NCBI GenBank assembly: GCA_019703815.1
Contig: AP023053.1
Span: 606,995 to 670,994 of the forward strand
DNA from: Thaumasiovibrio occultus
GTDB taxonomy: Bacteria > Pseudomonadota > Gammaproteobacteria > Enterobacterales > Vibrionaceae
Direction: 5' to 3'
DNA: 64,000 nt
In this document: positions 63,929-64,000 of the stretch, piece after piece
How positions within the stretch are numbered: position 1 is the first letter of the stretch
Layout: each line of letters begins with the position of its first letter
Program-made: the position numbers and the translations under genes
The notes under the pieces: generated by a model
Database searches by the model: none
Told to the model about the DNA's origin: nothing
The model's input: the letters and a program-made list of their open reading frames with translations, nothing else

Positions 63929-64000
63929 ATGACAACGCTAATAATCAAACAGTTACGAGTTCAGCAAGACATTAACTACTGGAATGCGCTCCTAGCAGCA
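63929..64000 (+). CDS. Possible gene start running off the window
   Basis: ATG at 63929 opens a frame of 24 codons to the edge (MTTLIIKQLRVQQDINYWNA). No SD is clear. Not recognised; the call rests only on the open frame and the long upstream gap. Confidence 0.3.
   Translation, partial: MTTLIIKQLRVQQDINYWNALLAA

Noticed and set aside
1-64000. CRISPR arrays, tRNA or rRNA genes, prophage, integron sites
   Set aside because: Read through both strands by eye; no regular spacer arrays, tRNA cloverleaf or attC-like clusters noticed. A tRNAscan run would be decisive.

Overview
The window is a stretch of a gammaproteobacterial chromosome, almost certainly from the family Vibrionaceae (Vibrio, Salinivibrio or Grimontia type). 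The evidence is protein likeness (DUF3389, DUF3581, DUF2987, DUF3319 and DUF3861 genes, an OmpU-like porin, an OmpA homologue) and a gene order, nosP/hybrid kinase - ccoNOQP - ccoHIS - exporter - fnr - uspE, that I recall from Vibrio cholerae chromosome 1. GC looks like about 48-50% by eye; I did not compute it. I see no rRNA, tRNA, CRISPR array or prophage.

Layout. 1-5.5 kb: the 3' end of an RND efflux permease, an LpxR-like outer membrane protein, 3-mercaptopyruvate sulfurtransferase and PstS. 5.5-8.8 kb: the anaerobic ribonucleotide reductase pair nrdD/nrdG behind a promoter with an FNR-like box and two NrdR-like boxes exactly 31 bp apart. 8.9-10 kb: an Imm11-like immunity gene followed by a companion gene broken by a TGA. 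10.4-11.9 kb: a REC-CheC response regulator plus a PAS protein. 12-25 kb: mostly housekeeping and family-specific genes (ompA, an M48 protease, menI-like thioesterase, mobA, L,D-transpeptidase, cobB, pepT) with many small unknowns. 25.6-36 kb: dcuC, a MarR/DUF3861 divergent pair with duplicated operators, an M32 carboxypeptidase, ttcA, lipoproteins and a patatin. 36.6-40 kb: a cupin gene with an amber codon in its signal peptide, then a divergent sulfur locus (two YeeE/YedE halves facing a CoA-disulfide reductase-rhodanese fusion) with two identical inverted-repeat operators.

40.7-45.2 kb: a porin whose intrinsic terminator has been split by an IS4-family element. The 11-bp target duplication is intact, and the terminator can be rebuilt perfectly on paper. 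That IS4 is itself a wreck: an IS3-family element sits in its transposase and the middle of the transposase gene is gone. 47-61 kb: a NosP (FIST)/hybrid histidine kinase nitric-oxide sensing pair next to the complete cbb3 oxidase structural and assembly clusters, then fnr with its own FNR-like box, and uspE. 61-64 kb: a cation/proton antiporter, yciH, a DUF3319 gene and the possible start of another gene.

How the genes fit together: much of the window serves life at low oxygen. It holds a high-affinity terminal oxidase and its copper/haem assembly factors, the regulator FNR, anaerobic dNTP synthesis, C4-dicarboxylate exchange (DcuC), an NO sensor, and reactive-sulfur handling. The accessory parts are few: the nested IS pair, the orphan immunity island and a cluster of small secreted or lipoprotein genes. 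Two genes carry a single in-frame stop, so either decay or assembly error should be considered.
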